A stretch of 64,000 bases of DNA from an uncultured Paracoccaceae bacterium (GTDB taxonomy: Bacteria > Pseudomonadota > Alphaproteobacteria > Rhodobacterales > Rhodobacteraceae). The position numbers were made by a program, and so were the translations under genes. This document shows positions 63,058 through 64,000 of the stretch, piece by piece; position 1 is the stretch's first letter; the number at the start of each line of letters is the position of its first letter. The notes under the pieces were generated by a model, which saw only the letters and a list, made by a program, of their open reading frames with translations, was not told the DNA's origin and searched no databases. The DNA lies in NCBI GenBank assembly GCA_947499715.1, contig CANMPL010000010.1:56447-120446 (forward strand). Direction: 5' to 3'.

Positions 63058-63096
63058 AGCAAGCTGCAACCCAGAATGACTGCTTTGCGCACAAAA

Positions 63097-63130
63097 CAAC
63101 CGCACCTCGCCAAACGCCATGGTGCGGTTG
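63097..63130 (-). terminator. Hairpin between the recombinase operon and the LuxR-type gene
   Basis: CAACCGCACC (63097-63106) pairs perfectly with GGTGCGGTTG (63121-63130) across a 14-base loop. In the minus direction it is followed by TTTTGTG, so it fits a terminator for the LuxR-type gene. It lies 40 bases after the recombinase stop and may act for both. A recombination site is an alternative reading. The rest of 63058-63268 holds no gene. Confidence 0.55.
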
Positions 63131-63268
63131 GAATGGGGCTTAGATGACCGCTGGGCGGGACGAAGTTGCCATATGATGGAATTTCATCAATGACCGCTTT
63201 CAGAAATGTTAGATGCTGACAAACTCTTTCAGTCGCGCGAGAGCATGACCATTAGATGTAGGCAGCAA

Positions 63269-63868
63269 TTACGGTGTCTTCACACTGCTCTGCGAAATCA
63301 GAGCGTCAATGAATAGGCTTAACAACTGAGCTCTGCCCGAAACGTCGGCTTTTCGAAAGACTGCATTCATTTGCGTTTTGATTGTAGCTTCGCTTTTGCC
63401 GCGCAGGCCAGCAATCTCGCCATTTGTGCACCCTTTAATCGCAAATAGTGCCACATCTCGTTCGGAAGGAGAAAGGCTCCATTCGTCAAAGAACTCTTCG
63501 AGAACATCAAAAAATGCCCCTGATGCTACTGCCAGCTGTCGTTGTATCAGATCAAGTTTGCGACGTGATTTCTTAAGCAGCAACATTGATGATACCGTAC
63601 CCAACACTAATCCGAGACTTGCTAAAATCTGGAGCAACTCGCGTAACTCAAATGGTATCGCCCATCGGCGAAGTCCCAGCACCTCAGTCAAGAACTCGCT
63701 TACGAAGAAACCTGCGCAAGTGAATTGAACCAAAGACAGTATTGCGACCCATCTCGTTTCTCGAACCGCGAGACGGCGGCGAGCATCTACATAGTCTCGG
63801 CCAGACGGTTTCTGGGATGCGGCCATTGGGGCGGCTGTTGTTACTGTCTCATTCAATTTGAGTTCCAT
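63269..63868 (-). CDS. Membrane-anchored LuxR-type transcriptional regulator
   Basis: This 199-residue protein has two membrane helices (about 40-60 and 80-102), a short coiled segment (KSRRKLDLIQRQLAVASGAF) and a C-terminal LuxR/GerE helix-turn-helix (about 130-190: LSPSERDVALFAIKGCTNGEIAGLRGKSEATIKTQ). It has no receiver or ligand domain, so the signal must come through the membrane part. An ATG at 63826 is an alternative start. It has lower GC than the core genes and probably belongs to the accessory segment. Confidence 0.8.
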   Translation of the reverse strand: MELKLNETVTTAAPMAASQKPSGRDYVDARRRLAVRETRWVAILSLVQFTCAGFFVSEFLTEVLGLRRWAIPFELRELLQILASLGLVLGTVSSMLLLKKSRRKLDLIQRQLAVASGAFFDVLEEFFDEWSLSPSERDVALFAIKGCTNGEIAGLRGKSEATIKTQMNAVFRKADVSGRAQLLSLFIDALISQSSVKTP

Positions 63869-63924
63869 CCGAACGTTACTTTGCCGCCAAACTCGATAAC
63901 GGGTCGGTTGCCCGTTGGAGTGGG

Positions 63925-64000
63925 TGAGGTGCCCCTAGATTTGTAGACACTTTGCTTGGTAATTTTGGAACCAAGGAGAGACGGATATGAACAAAGGAAT
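63925..64000 (+). mobile_element. Probable left end of an IS3-type insertion sequence (partial)
   Basis: TGAGGTGCCCC (63925-63935) looks like the terminal inverted repeat of an IS3-type element, and CTTGGT (63955-63960) pairs with ACCAAG (63970-63975) as a hairpin just before the ribosome binding site, as often seen upstream of such transposases. The transposase frame would start at ATG 63987. Only the left end is inside the window, so the family is a guess. Confidence 0.5.
63987..64000 (+). CDS. Start of a probable transposase gene (truncated by window end)
   Basis: ATG 63987 follows AAGGAGAG and encodes MNKG before the sequence ends. It is proposed only because of the element-like end upstream. 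Confidence 0.4.

Overview
The window comes from an alphaproteobacterium, most likely a marine member of the Rhodobacteraceae (Roseobacter group). The evidence is the gene content: class I lysyl-tRNA synthetase, YcjX with a TIGR01620/YcjF protein, DUF2125, DUF3726, DUF4864, TamA/TamB, dodecin, paired small cold-shock proteins, and an ExbB-like/OmpA-like pair. Coding density is high. Many genes are translationally coupled through ATGA, GTGA or TTGA overlaps, and several convergent genes share their stop codons. No rRNA or tRNA gene and no CRISPR array was seen.

Layout. 1-3.2 kb: clpA with a clear terminator, then a HemG-like flavodoxin gene behind a palindrome that covers its ribosome binding site. 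3.2-6.6 kb: a MotA/ExbB-like channel and a MotB-like protein with about 500 residues of coiled coil and an OmpA domain, which together look like an ion-driven envelope motor. 6.6-12.4 kb: a ChaC-like gene, DUF2125, the ycjX-GNAT-ycjF operon, truA. 11.9-15.1 kb: a three-gene operon of an M19 dipeptidase-like protein lacking metal ligands, a 549-residue unknown and a DUF3726 protein. 15.2-22.3 kb: tamA-tamB and a GNAT-like gene. 22.3-28.1 kb: an oligopeptide importer operon (oppABCDF plus a small membrane protein). 28.4-36.5 kb: hemerythrin, acs, YdcF, an outer-membrane barrel, a tailspike-like beta-helix protein, DUF4864 and a double peptidoglycan-binding-domain protein.

36.5-48.3 kb: lysK, a TerB-like gene, a DNA-binding/alpha-beta hydrolase fusion, PBP4, nadD, a PAS-GGDEF-EAL protein, ettA, two csp paralogues with a shared leader, dodecin, and a SRAP-family protein whose catalytic Cys2 is Pro. 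48.3-60.2 kb: tesA divergent from an ABC/FtsX pair, a second gamma-glutamylcyclotransferase, a MATE exporter, gltX, nadE, and a periplasmic protein of about 19 MORN repeats built from a duplicated nine-repeat block.

60.2-64.0 kb is accessory DNA. A 325-bp non-coding stretch carries TTAA-rich and 11-bp-period repeats. It is followed by two tyrosine recombinases with an ATGA overlap (the first has a C-terminal tail resembling a transposase helix-turn-helix), a membrane-anchored LuxR-type regulator, and what looks like the left end of an IS3-type insertion sequence running off the window.

Most of the window is ordinary core genome. The best candidates for something new are the recombinase pair with its repeats, the Cys-less SRAP protein, the motor-like pair, and the operon with the ligand-poor dipeptidase homologue.
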